Positions 18,630 to 26,324 of a DNA stretch of 64,000 nt are shown here, in pieces. Both the position numbers and the translations under genes were made by a program. Source of the DNA: Rhizobium sp. ASV8 (GTDB lineage: Bacteria > Pseudomonadota > Alphaproteobacteria > Rhizobiales > Rhizobiaceae); the NCBI RefSeq assembly GCF_016429255.1, contig NZ_JAELUG010000012.1:19087-83086 (forward strand). The letters run 5' to 3'. The notes beneath the pieces were generated by a model. That model was not told the DNA's origin. It saw nothing but the letters and a program-made list of their open reading frames with translations, and ran no database searches. The first letter of the stretch is position 1, and every line of letters begins with the position of its first letter.

Positions 18630-19317
18630 TAAGGCCGTCGTTTCGATCTGCGGCAAGAAGTGGGCCTGCAGTGGCCGTGGCCCGCCGTAGATCAGGACGG
18701 TTTTGTTCCGAAGGTTCTCGCGCGAAGTCATCGGGATTTGGGCGACATCGTCGGCGAAATTTACAGGAAACTGCACGTCATATTGAAATGCAATAGTATC
18801 GTTGCATGTCGCGCGTGGTGCCTAGCCCAGAACGAACTCTGGACCTGTCAATCGACAGACTCAAGGGCAGGGGCCGCGATTTCCGCCGATGTCGCTTCGC
18901 ATTTAATTTGGATCTTCCTCACTTGGTGCAGAGATCGACTATTCCGCGTTCCCTCTTTGGCGGGCGCTGCTCGCATACTTCCCCCTTGATATCGAAGCCG
19001 TCCGCAATGTCATTGACCTGCGCTGGAGCCATTGGTCAGGTGGACGGTCATGTCGGCTGTCTGAAAACGACGGAACCTGCAATCCAGGGCAGGGAAGGCC
19101 CCGAACCTTTTGGAGAACGGATGCCGCCGATCGAATTGGCCGACCTCCAAACATAGGTAGGACGATCGCGCTTACGTGCAAAGCGATGCCGAGGGCCTTT
19201 CTTGGTAAGAGCCATGATGATCGGTTTCCTCGCGTCAAAGCCGGCGGTTGAGCGGCTTTCGATAATTTGGAAGATTTTAGAAAATCATCGTTGACAGCCC
19301 GCAAGAAGTGAAAGAAA
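18630..19317. other. Intergenic region before the catabolic operon
   Basis: About 690 bases with only short frames that resemble nothing I can name. On the plus strand around 18,920-19,240 there is a stretch of protein-like composition without a start codon, possibly a gene remnant, but no family match is evident. Confidence 0.3.
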
Positions 19318-19335
19318 CTTAACTCACGAGTTAAG
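19318..19335. promoter_or_regulatory. Palindromic operator candidate for the TetR-controlled operon
   Basis: CTTAACTCACGAGTTAAG, perfect 8-base arms with a 2-base spacer, 43 bases before the first gene's ATG at 19379. A TTGACA hexamer lies at 19291-19296, so the palindrome covers the expected -10/+1 region. Size and symmetry suit a TetR-type repressor, and a TetR gene is the fourth gene of the operon. Confidence 0.6.
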
Positions 19336-19378
19336 AAATCTATCAAGTCAATGACTCGCCAAGGGAGGAAATGCCGCG

Positions 19379-20431
19379 ATGCTGCAGGAGCGCGTCGAGG
19401 GCCGCTGGCTGGATTCATTTCGCCGGGTCTTCAAATTAAACGGCATCGGGCGGGGTACGCAGGTCGCGATCCTGTCCGAAACCCAGTCAAGACCAGTTCT
19501 CATTCATCTTTCCGATCTGGCTCTGCATGATCTCGGCGCGGAATACTGCATGATCCAGATGCCGACGCCGCGCCAGACAGCGCCAGTACCGGTAAAGTCG
19601 ACCGGCACCTCTTGGGCGATCCAGCAGAACCGCGCCGTCATCGAAGCCCTGAAGCGCGTGGAAGTCATCGTCGACTGCACGGTGGAAGGACTGATCCATG
19701 CGCCGGAATGGCCTGAGATCGAGGCGTCGGGCAATACGCGCCTTCTTGTCGTTTGCAACGAACACCCGGAAATTCTTGAGCGCACAGAACCGACGGCCGA
19801 ACTTGGTGCGAAGGTGGCGCTCGGCGTCGAGATGTTGCGTGCGGCAAACACCATGCGAGTCAGCTCGGCTGTCGGTACCGATCTTCTGATTGATCTTCGC
19901 GGCGCCCCTTGCGGCGGAACGCCGGGCTTCGGCACCAAGCCAGGCGATGTGGCGCATTGGCCAGGCGGCCTCTGCCTTGCCTTTCCGGGCCAGAACGCCG
20001 TCAACGGCCGCATCGTCATGGATGTCGGCGACATGAACCTGACTTTCAAGACCGCGCTCACCAGCCGCATCGATTTTACCGTCGAGAATGATTTCGTCAC
20101 CGCGATCAAGGGTGAAGGCATCGATGCCATCCATTTCCGGGAATACATGGAGGCCTGGGACGATAAAAACGCCTATGGCATGAGCCACGTCGGCTGGGGC
20201 ATGCATCCGCGCGCCCGCTGGGTCTCGGCCGCCATGTACGACAAGCGCGACATGCAGGCGGTCGAATTCCGCGCCCTTGCCGGCTCGTTCCTCTGGTCCA
20301 CGGGGGCGAACCAATATGCGGGACGCTACACGCTCGGCCATTTCGACCTGCCGATGCGCAATTGCACGATCGAACTCGACGGAAAGGTCGTCGTGAAAAA
20401 CGGCGTCCTGCAGGGTGAACTGGCGCTTTGA
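19379..20431 (+). CDS. NicX-like 2,5-dihydroxypyridine dioxygenase family protein
   Basis: A 350-residue protein of the family that holds 2,5-dihydroxypyridine 5,6-dioxygenase (NicX), itself related to M29 aminopeptidases. It follows NicX along the length: an N-terminal LNGIGRGTQVAIL region, DCTVEGLIHAPEW, EHPEILERTEPT, RVSSAVGTDLLIDL, then DVAHWPGGLCLAFPGQNAVN, DVGDMNL, YGMSHVGWGMHPRARW and GHFDLPMRNCTIELDG. The histidines and acids in the last blocks are the likely Fe(II) ligands. NicX opens the ring of 2,5-dihydroxypyridine to N-formylmaleamate; this protein probably acts on a related ring. GGGAGG precedes the ATG. It opens a seven-gene operon. Confidence 0.82.
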   Translation: MLQERVEGRWLDSFRRVFKLNGIGRGTQVAILSETQSRPVLIHLSDLALHDLGAEYCMIQMPTPRQTAPVPVKSTGTSWAIQQNRAVIEALKRVEVIVDCTVEGLIHAPEWPEIEASGNTRLLVVCNEHPEILERTEPTAELGAKVALGVEMLRAANTMRVSSAVGTDLLIDLRGAPCGGTPGFGTKPGDVAHWPGGLCLAFPGQNAVNGRIVMDVGDMNLTFKTALTSRIDFTVENDFVTAIKGEGIDAIHFREYMEAWDDKNAYGMSHVGWGMHPRARWVSAAMYDKRDMQAVEFRALAGSFLWSTGANQYAGRYTLGHFDLPMRNCTIELDGKVVVKNGVLQGELAL

Positions 20432-20453
20432 CGCCTTCGAAGAGAGAAGAAGC

Positions 20454-21764
20454 ATGAGCGAAATTGCCGATTACTATGACCTCTCGCGCATCCGGCCGGA
20501 AGTCCAGAACGTCCTCAATCGTATCAATGAACTCGGCCGCGAACGCTTCGCCGGGCGCGCCAAGGCCGTTGACGACGATGCCTCCTTTCCGGTGGAGAAC
20601 TACAAGGATCTCGCCGACGAAGGATTCCTCGGGCTCTGCATCCCGCAGGAATTCGGCGGCTGGGGCTTTTCGATGTTCGAATATGCCATGGTCGGGGCCG
20701 AGATCGGCAAATACTGCGGTGCCACCGCATTGACCTTCAACATGCACAATTCCTCCATGGCCTGGTCGCGTTTCATGTTCGAGATGCCGAACCTGACACT
20801 TGAGGAAAAGGCGACCTTCGCTCCCTTGCGCGAGCGTCAGTTCCGTCGCGCCATCGCCGAGCGCGCCATCTTCTCGCAGCCGATTTCGGAAGGTGGGCAG
20901 AACTGGACGTCGAAGCCCAATCAGACCCAGTGCCGCAAGGTGGATGGCGGCTGGCTGATCAACGGCTTCAAGAAATTCGCCTCGCTTGCTGGCTATTGCG
21001 ACTACTATACCATCGTCTGCACCGAGACGTTCGAAGGCCAGGAGCCAAGCCACGACGACACGATGCTCTTCGTCGTCCACAAGGATACGCCCGGCCTGAC
21101 CGTCAAGGGCGAATGGGATCCGCTTGGCATGCGCGGCACCAATAGCCGCGACCTCATCTTGAAGGATGTCTTCGTCAAGGCCGACGATCTCCTGATGCCG
21201 CGTGGCATATTCAACAAGACGCTGCCCAACTGGCCGCACATGATGATCACGCTGTCACCGACCTATATGGGCGTTGCGCAAGGCGCCTACGACTTCATGG
21301 TCGACTATCTCAAGGGCAAGATCCCCGGCCAGCCGCCGATCGATCGGCGCATGTATGCCACCAAGCGTATCGCGGTCGGCAAAATGTACGCCAGGCTTGC
21401 CAATATACGCGCCCTCTGGTGGCAGGCTTTCAGTGAAGCCAAGGGCTTCCCGACCAAGGCCGAAGTGCTGCGCATGTATGCCGCGCAGTACAACGTCATG
21501 GAGGGAGCAGCCGAGATGACGTCGATGGCGATCCGCACCTGTGGCGGGCAATCGATGCTGAAATCGCTGCCGCTGGAGCGCATGTACCGCGACAGCCGCT
21601 GCGGTGCGCTGATGCTGCCCTTTACCTCCGAAATCATGGAGGACTATCTCGGCGTGCTTGCCCTTTACGAGATGGAGGAGCTTGATCATGCTCCGGGCGA
21701 TGAGGGCGGTGCTCGCACGTCGCTCTGGCGCGGAGATGCCGCCGGCGCGCGAGGCGTGAGGTAA
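20454..21764 (+). CDS. Acyl-CoA dehydrogenase-fold flavoprotein, probable monooxygenase
   Basis: A 436-residue acyl-CoA dehydrogenase-fold protein with the N-terminal helical domain, the middle beta domain (FSQPISEGGQNWTSKPNQTQ to PLGMRGTNSRDLIL) and the C-terminal helical bundle ending YRDSRCGALMLPFTSEIMED. In true dehydrogenases the catalytic Glu lies in a YEGTSEI-like motif; here the aligned residues are LPFTSEI, with no Glu at that place. Relatives of this sort include flavin-dependent monooxygenases that use reduced flavin from a separate reductase, and a flavin reductase gene lies four genes downstream. I therefore favour a two-component hydroxylase over a beta-oxidation enzyme. It starts 22 bases after the NicX-like gene. 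Confidence 0.8.
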   Translation: MSEIADYYDLSRIRPEVQNVLNRINELGRERFAGRAKAVDDDASFPVENYKDLADEGFLGLCIPQEFGGWGFSMFEYAMVGAEIGKYCGATALTFNMHNSSMAWSRFMFEMPNLTLEEKATFAPLRERQFRRAIAERAIFSQPISEGGQNWTSKPNQTQCRKVDGGWLINGFKKFASLAGYCDYYTIVCTETFEGQEPSHDDTMLFVVHKDTPGLTVKGEWDPLGMRGTNSRDLILKDVFVKADDLLMPRGIFNKTLPNWPHMMITLSPTYMGVAQGAYDFMVDYLKGKIPGQPPIDRRMYATKRIAVGKMYARLANIRALWWQAFSEAKGFPTKAEVLRMYAAQYNVMEGAAEMTSMAIRTCGGQSMLKSLPLERMYRDSRCGALMLPFTSEIMEDYLGVLALYEMEELDHAPGDEGGARTSLWRGDAAGARGVR

Positions 21765-21769
21765 CGCCG

Positions 21770-23065
21770 ATGCCGCACGAACGGATCCAGATCGTCGGGC
21801 ATTGCCCAGCCTCTCCCGAAGCGGTCTGGGCCATCGCCGGCGATTTCTGCGGAAAATGGCATCCGGCCATTGCCGATATCCACGCTGAGCGCGACGGTCG
21901 TGGCAGTGTCATTCGTGCCTTCACCGTTAGCGGCGAGGAAACGCTTTATCGAGAACAACTGACCTGGTTCAGCGATAGCGCTCGCTCGCTCGGCTATACC
22001 CATCTTGAGGGCATTTCCGCTGTCGAGCGCTATGATGCCAGCATTGCCGTTTCAGGCAACGCCGCCGGAGGCAGCAGCATCGAATGGACCGCCGACGTCG
22101 TCGCTGCGGATGCCGACCGTCTTGCAGCGATCTGCCGTGGCACCGAAGCGATTTTTGAGGCGGGCATCGTCGCGCTTTCAAACCAAGCCCAACGGCACCG
22201 GGAGCACCCGCTGCGCCCGGCTCTCTCAAATCCGGTGGTCGTAGAAAACAAATCTCTCGATGGAGCGCCGCGACTGTCGCTCTCCGTCACGCCGCCGAAA
22301 GGCGGTCCGCTTTGCCTCTTTCTCCACGGTATCGGCGGCGGACGGACAAATTGGCTGCCGCAGCTCGGAGCCGCAGGAACACTCCATCGCGCCGCCGCGC
22401 TCGATCTGCGCGGCTATGGCGACAGTGCATCCGGGGCAAGCCCGTCAACGGTAGACGACTATTGCGCCGACATATTGCGCGTACGCGAAGCGCTGGGAGC
22501 GGAAAAGCTTGTGCTGATTGGCCTCTCCTATGGATCCTGGATCGCCACCTCCTTTGCCATGCGCCACCCTGACATGCTTGCGGGTCTGGTTCTCTCCGGC
22601 GGCTGCACCGGCATGTCGGAGGCCTCTTTCGAAGAGCGCGAAGCCTTCCGCATCAGCCGGCAGGCGCTGCTCGACAAAGGGTTGGCGCCCGCGGATTTTG
22701 CTTCCGATGTGGTGAAGGTTTTGGCAGGCCCGCATGCTTCGGAGATAGTCAGGGAGCGATTGCTACTTTCGATGGCGGCAATTCCTGCTCGAACCTATCG
22801 CGACGCTTTGATGTGCTTCACCAATCCGCCGGAGCGCTTCGACTTTTCACGCCTCACCATGCCCGTGCTGATGATGACGGGCCAATATGATCGTCTGGCC
22901 AGCACCGCCGAAATCCAGGGTGTCGCAAGGCGCATCCATAGTGACGCTGCCTTACCCGATGTGCGGTATGAAACAATTTCGGATGCGGGGCATGTCTGCA
23001 ACGTGGAACAGCCCGAGGTCTACAACCGCATACTTCTTGATTTCCTTGGAAAGCTTTCGACATGA
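21770..23065 (+). CDS. SRPBCC domain fused to an alpha/beta hydrolase
   Basis: A 431-residue fusion. Residues about 1-140 read as an SRPBCC/polyketide-cyclase-type START-like fold (HCPASPEAVWAIAGDFCGKW at the start, YTHLEGISAVERYDASIAV in the middle). Residues about 165-431 form an alpha/beta hydrolase with the oxyanion motif LHGIGGG (185-191), nucleophile Ser253 in GLSYG, Asp374 in GQYDR and His408 in DAGH. In nicotinate breakdown the NicX product is hydrolysed by NicD, an alpha/beta hydrolase, so the C-terminal half could do the same after ring cleavage. The SRPBCC half may bind the hydrophobic substrate. The gene begins 6 bases after its neighbour and overlaps the TetR gene by 4 bases. Confidence 0.85.
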   Translation: MPHERIQIVGHCPASPEAVWAIAGDFCGKWHPAIADIHAERDGRGSVIRAFTVSGEETLYREQLTWFSDSARSLGYTHLEGISAVERYDASIAVSGNAAGGSSIEWTADVVAADADRLAAICRGTEAIFEAGIVALSNQAQRHREHPLRPALSNPVVVENKSLDGAPRLSLSVTPPKGGPLCLFLHGIGGGRTNWLPQLGAAGTLHRAAALDLRGYGDSASGASPSTVDDYCADILRVREALGAEKLVLIGLSYGSWIATSFAMRHPDMLAGLVLSGGCTGMSEASFEEREAFRISRQALLDKGLAPADFASDVVKVLAGPHASEIVRERLLLSMAAIPARTYRDALMCFTNPPERFDFSRLTMPVLMMTGQYDRLASTAEIQGVARRIHSDAALPDVRYETISDAGHVCNVEQPEVYNRILLDFLGKLST

Positions 23066-23751
23066 ACACTCTTCCCCGCCGCCAGCAGAACCGGATCATT
23101 CGCGAGCGGCGCATCCTCGATGCCGGCCTGAAGGTGTTTGCCGAGACCGGTTATTCGGGCGCGACGATGGATGCGGTCGCCATTGAGGCCGGTCTCTCCA
23201 AGCCTACGCTTTATCAATATTTCTCGTCCAAGGAAGCACTCTTCTCGGCCATGATGCTCGGTGAGCGCGACCAGATGCTGGAATTTTTTCAGCATCCCTC
23301 CGGCAAGGGGATGGTCGCCGACCTCCATGGCTTTGCCTGGGACTATGCCGATACGGTCATGCGCCCGGACCTTTTGTCGCTCGCCCGTCTGATTATCGGC
23401 GAAGTGCAGCGCTTTCCCGAGATCGGCCGCTCCTATCAGGAATCCGGACCGGACCGGCTGCTGCGCGGGATCATGGACTATCTGGAAGAACAGCGGTCCG
23501 CCAAACGGCTTGCCTTTGATGATGCGGAACTGGCCGCACAGGACCTCTGGGGTCTCATTCTCTCCGCCCCACGAACCCAAGCGCTCTACATGCCGGACAG
23601 CCCGCCAAGTCGCAGCGTGATCGCGCGATATCTGAACAACGGCCTCAAAGTATTTCTGAAGGCCTATTCGACCCAGCCAGAGGAGGATCTGGCCAAATTA
23701 GAGGCGCTGATAAACGCCCATTCCCTTCAGCAGGTGGAACATGACGATTGA
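23062..23751 (+). CDS. TetR family transcriptional regulator
   Basis: A 229-residue TetR/AcrR-type repressor. The N-terminal helix-turn-helix is at residues about 15-60 (RRILDAGLKVFAETGYSGAT, then MDAVAIEAGLSKPTLYQYFS). The C-terminal part is an AefR-like ligand-binding domain. It is embedded in the operon, overlapping the upstream hydrolase gene by 4 bases (ATGA) and the downstream ligase gene by 11, so it is co-transcribed with its likely targets. The palindrome at 19318-19335 is a candidate binding site, which would give negative autoregulation relieved by a pathway substrate. Confidence 0.92.
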   Translation: MNTLPRRQQNRIIRERRILDAGLKVFAETGYSGATMDAVAIEAGLSKPTLYQYFSSKEALFSAMMLGERDQMLEFFQHPSGKGMVADLHGFAWDYADTVMRPDLLSLARLIIGEVQRFPEIGRSYQESGPDRLLRGIMDYLEEQRSAKRLAFDDAELAAQDLWGLILSAPRTQALYMPDSPPSRSVIARYLNNGLKVFLKAYSTQPEEDLAKLEALINAHSLQQVEHDD

Positions 23752-25081
23752 AGACTATCTGGCCGATCCGGCCAGTCGATTTGCGACGGTCGCGATGACC
23801 GATACGAACGGGCTGTTGCGCGGACAAATGGTGTCCGTCGGTAGCCTCAAGGGGATCGCCAAAAGCGGAATGGGCATGTCTCCCGTGACGCTGGCCCTCG
23901 ATCCGACCGACGTGGTTCTGACCATTCCCGGCGTCTCCGATGGCACCTCGGATTTTCATGACGATCCGCTGATCATCGATCCTGCGACCGTGCGACACCT
24001 GCCATGGTCAAAGCCCGGCCACGATCTGCTGGTCCTCTCGGACTATTCGGGCGGCACTTCCGAGCTTTGCCCGCGCTCCATCCTCAAGCGTGTGCTCGAG
24101 CGTGTCGGCATTGCCGGCTATGTGCCTCGATACGGCATGGAGCTCGAATATACCCTCTTCGACGAAACACCGGAAAGCGCTCGCGCCAAGGGCTATCGCA
24201 ATCTCAAGACCGCTACCCAACACAACAGCCACGACCTGGTGCTCTACCAGGTCCAGCAGACCGAGTGGTACGAGGCGGTCGCCGCCATGTGCGAGCCTCT
24301 GAAGGTCAATCTTGCCAAGATGCACGAGGAGATCGGCGGCGGCTTTCTGGAGGCCTGCATCGCGGCGGGAGAAGGATTGGAGCCGGCCGACCAGCTTATT
24401 CTCCTCAAGAACTTCCTGCGCTCGCTGGCGCAAAGACAGGGAAAATGCGTCACCTTCATGCCGCGCTGGACCGAGGCGGCCGACAGCCAATCGATCCATG
24501 TGCATATTTCGCTCAAGGATCGCGATGGCCGTGCAGTCTTTTACGATCCCACGCAGAAGAACGGCGTGTCGCAGACCTTTCGCCACTTCCTCGGCGGGCT
24601 GCAGACCTATACTGGCGATCTGACGCTGCTCTTCCAGCCGACAGTCAATTCCTACCGGCGCTTCGCGCCGGGAACCTTTGCGCCGCCAGGCTTGAGCTGG
24701 GGTTTTGAAAACCGCACGACCTGCTTCCGCATTGTCGGTCATGACGCCGGCTCACTGCGCGTCGAAAACCGTCTTCCAGGCGCCGATACCAATCCCTACC
24801 TGACCGTCGCCGCCACCATCGCTGCCGGCATTGCCGGCATAATCGAACAGATAGAGCCGGAGCCTGAGACCATCGGTAATGGCTATGCACAGGAGCCGGC
24901 GCGGGACTTTGCCCGCTCGATGCCGGAGGCGATCGAGCGATTGCGGGGTTCTGACTTCGCCAAGGATTGGCTTGGAGCTCGGTTCGTGGAGGCCTTCGCC
25001 TCGACGAGAGAAACCCAGCACAACGAGTTCCGTCGCAAGATTCCGGATGTGGAATTGGAACGTTTCTTCGATTTGGGGTGA
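23741..25081 (+). CDS. Glutamine synthetase-like gamma-glutamyl ligase
   Basis: A 446-residue class III glutamine-synthetase-like enzyme. Visible landmarks are GMELEYTLFD (about 132-141) and EIGGGFLEA, both with metal-binding Glu residues, SQSIHVHISL with the ATP/metal-binding His, PTVNSYRRFAPGTFAPP and ENRTTCFRI. The N-terminal beta-grasp part is short. Its place in a catabolic operon and not beside glnB suggests that it is not housekeeping glutamine synthetase. Relatives such as PuuA, IpuC or the anilide-forming enzymes attach glutamate to amines before their oxidation. Its likely job is to gamma-glutamylate an amine substrate or to trap ammonia or amine released in the pathway. The exact acceptor cannot be read from sequence. 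Confidence 0.85.
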   Translation: MTIEDYLADPASRFATVAMTDTNGLLRGQMVSVGSLKGIAKSGMGMSPVTLALDPTDVVLTIPGVSDGTSDFHDDPLIIDPATVRHLPWSKPGHDLLVLSDYSGGTSELCPRSILKRVLERVGIAGYVPRYGMELEYTLFDETPESARAKGYRNLKTATQHNSHDLVLYQVQQTEWYEAVAAMCEPLKVNLAKMHEEIGGGFLEACIAAGEGLEPADQLILLKNFLRSLAQRQGKCVTFMPRWTEAADSQSIHVHISLKDRDGRAVFYDPTQKNGVSQTFRHFLGGLQTYTGDLTLLFQPTVNSYRRFAPGTFAPPGLSWGFENRTTCFRIVGHDAGSLRVENRLPGADTNPYLTVAATIAAGIAGIIEQIEPEPETIGNGYAQEPARDFARSMPEAIERLRGSDFAKDWLGARFVEAFASTRETQHNEFRRKIPDVELERFFDLG

Positions 25082-25087
25082 ACGCAC

Positions 25088-26239
25088 ATGGACGCAGATC
25101 TTCGTGGCCTCTTTCTTGAGAGCATGAGCCGGGTCGCATCGGCCGTCACCGTGGTGACGACAGATGGCGAGGCGGGGCGCTTTGGTGTCACCGTCTCGTC
25201 CATGACATCGGTTTCGGCCGATACCAGCCGGCCGTCCCTGCTGGTCAGCATTCACCATTTGAGCCCTGCGGGCGAAGCGATCAGGAAAAACAAGCGGTTT
25301 TGTGCCAATGTGCTCAGCGGCAATCAGAGCTTCGTTTCGGATCTCTTCTCGGGGCGCCTCAAGCATATGGCCGACGATCGGTTCGCGGCAATCAACTGGC
25401 ACAAGAGCGCAGCCGGATCGCCTGTCATTGACGGCGCCATCGTTTCTCTCGATTGCGAATTGAAGACGGCCCTGTTGTGGGGCACTCACTTCATTCTGAT
25501 AGGGGAGGTCGAGCAGATCGCGCTGTCGCAACAACGCTCGCCACTCGTCTACGCCAACCGAGGCTACCGACGCGCCATCCCGATCGCACCGGATGACGAC
25601 CGACCCCATCAGCCGGAAAGTCAGCTGCGGGTCGGTTTCTTCATCACGCTGGGGCCGGAATTCGTGCCGCCGCTCGTTGCGGATTTCGCTAGCCAGACAC
25701 CGGCTGTCGACCTCAGCCTTCTGGAGGCGGACCATGACGATCTGATCGAACAAATGCGCGCCGGCAAAATCGACGCGGCGATCACCTTCGGGTCGGTCAA
25801 TGAGCCGGAACTCGAAAGCGAGCTTCTATGCCCGCCCGCACCGCATGTGCTGCTGGCTGTCGACCACCCTCTTGCCGGCAGAGCCAGCCTTCGTCTTGCC
25901 GAGGTGGCCGAACTGCCGATGATCCTGCTCGACTACCCTTCCGTCCGCAGCGCCATTGCTGCCCTCTTCAAGCGCAACGAGATGAAGCCACTTACCCGGC
26001 TGCAATCACCGTCGCTTGCCATGGTGAGGGGGCTTGTGGCGCAGGGCCTGGGATATTCGATCGTCCCGCAAAAGCCGCATAACAGAACCGGCCCCGACGG
26101 TCGTGAAGTTCGAGCCGTGCCGCTCAGCGAGGATTTTCCGGAGGGTGCGCTCGTAGCCGTCACACAACAACGGGAGCGCCAGGGCAGCCTGGCGAGAGAC
26201 TTCATCGAGAAGTGCAGGACATCGTTCAAGCGCACCTGA
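25088..26239 (+). CDS. Flavin reductase fused to a LysR effector-binding domain
   Basis: A 383-residue fusion. Residues about 8-165 are an HpaC/NtaB-type flavin reductase domain (MSRVASAVTVVTTDG, FGVTVSSMTSVSADTSRPSL, NVLSGNQ, GSPVIDGAIVSLDCEL, HFILIGEV). After a short linker (165-178), residues 179-383 match the substrate-binding domain of LysR regulators (QLRVGFFITLGPEFVPPLVA, DAAITFGSV, LAVDHPLAG, MVRGLVAQGLGYSIVPQ) but there is no helix-turn-helix. The reductase would supply reduced FMN/FAD to the acyl-CoA-dehydrogenase-fold protein upstream. The effector domain could make its activity depend on the pathway substrate, as the MarR-like tail does in the 4-hydroxyphenylacetate hydroxylase reductase C1. 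It begins 6 bases after the ligase gene. No stop or frameshift separates the two halves. Confidence 0.88.
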   Translation: MDADLRGLFLESMSRVASAVTVVTTDGEAGRFGVTVSSMTSVSADTSRPSLLVSIHHLSPAGEAIRKNKRFCANVLSGNQSFVSDLFSGRLKHMADDRFAAINWHKSAAGSPVIDGAIVSLDCELKTALLWGTHFILIGEVEQIALSQQRSPLVYANRGYRRAIPIAPDDDRPHQPESQLRVGFFITLGPEFVPPLVADFASQTPAVDLSLLEADHDDLIEQMRAGKIDAAITFGSVNEPELESELLCPPAPHVLLAVDHPLAGRASLRLAEVAELPMILLDYPSVRSAIAALFKRNEMKPLTRLQSPSLAMVRGLVAQGLGYSIVPQKPHNRTGPDGREVRAVPLSEDFPEGALVAVTQQRERQGSLARDFIEKCRTSFKRT

Positions 26240-26324
26240 CGGGGGGACGGCGCGCCGACGTTGGAATGAATGGGAGAGTATCACAGCAAAAACGCCGCGA
26301 TCGGCGGCATAACGGGAGGGGAAT

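Noticed and set aside
18660..19240. Possible gene remnants on either strand before the NicX-like operon
   Set aside because: Several short frames have protein-like composition, but none has a start, ribosome binding site and family match together.
19487..20455. Minus-strand frame of 322 codons opposite the NicX-like gene
   Set aside because: Shadow frame of a well-supported plus-strand gene; the translation has no recognisable domain.
20106..21239. Minus-strand frame of 377 codons opposite the acyl-CoA dehydrogenase-fold gene
   Set aside because: Shadow frame produced by GC-rich third codon positions; no domain or ribosome binding site.
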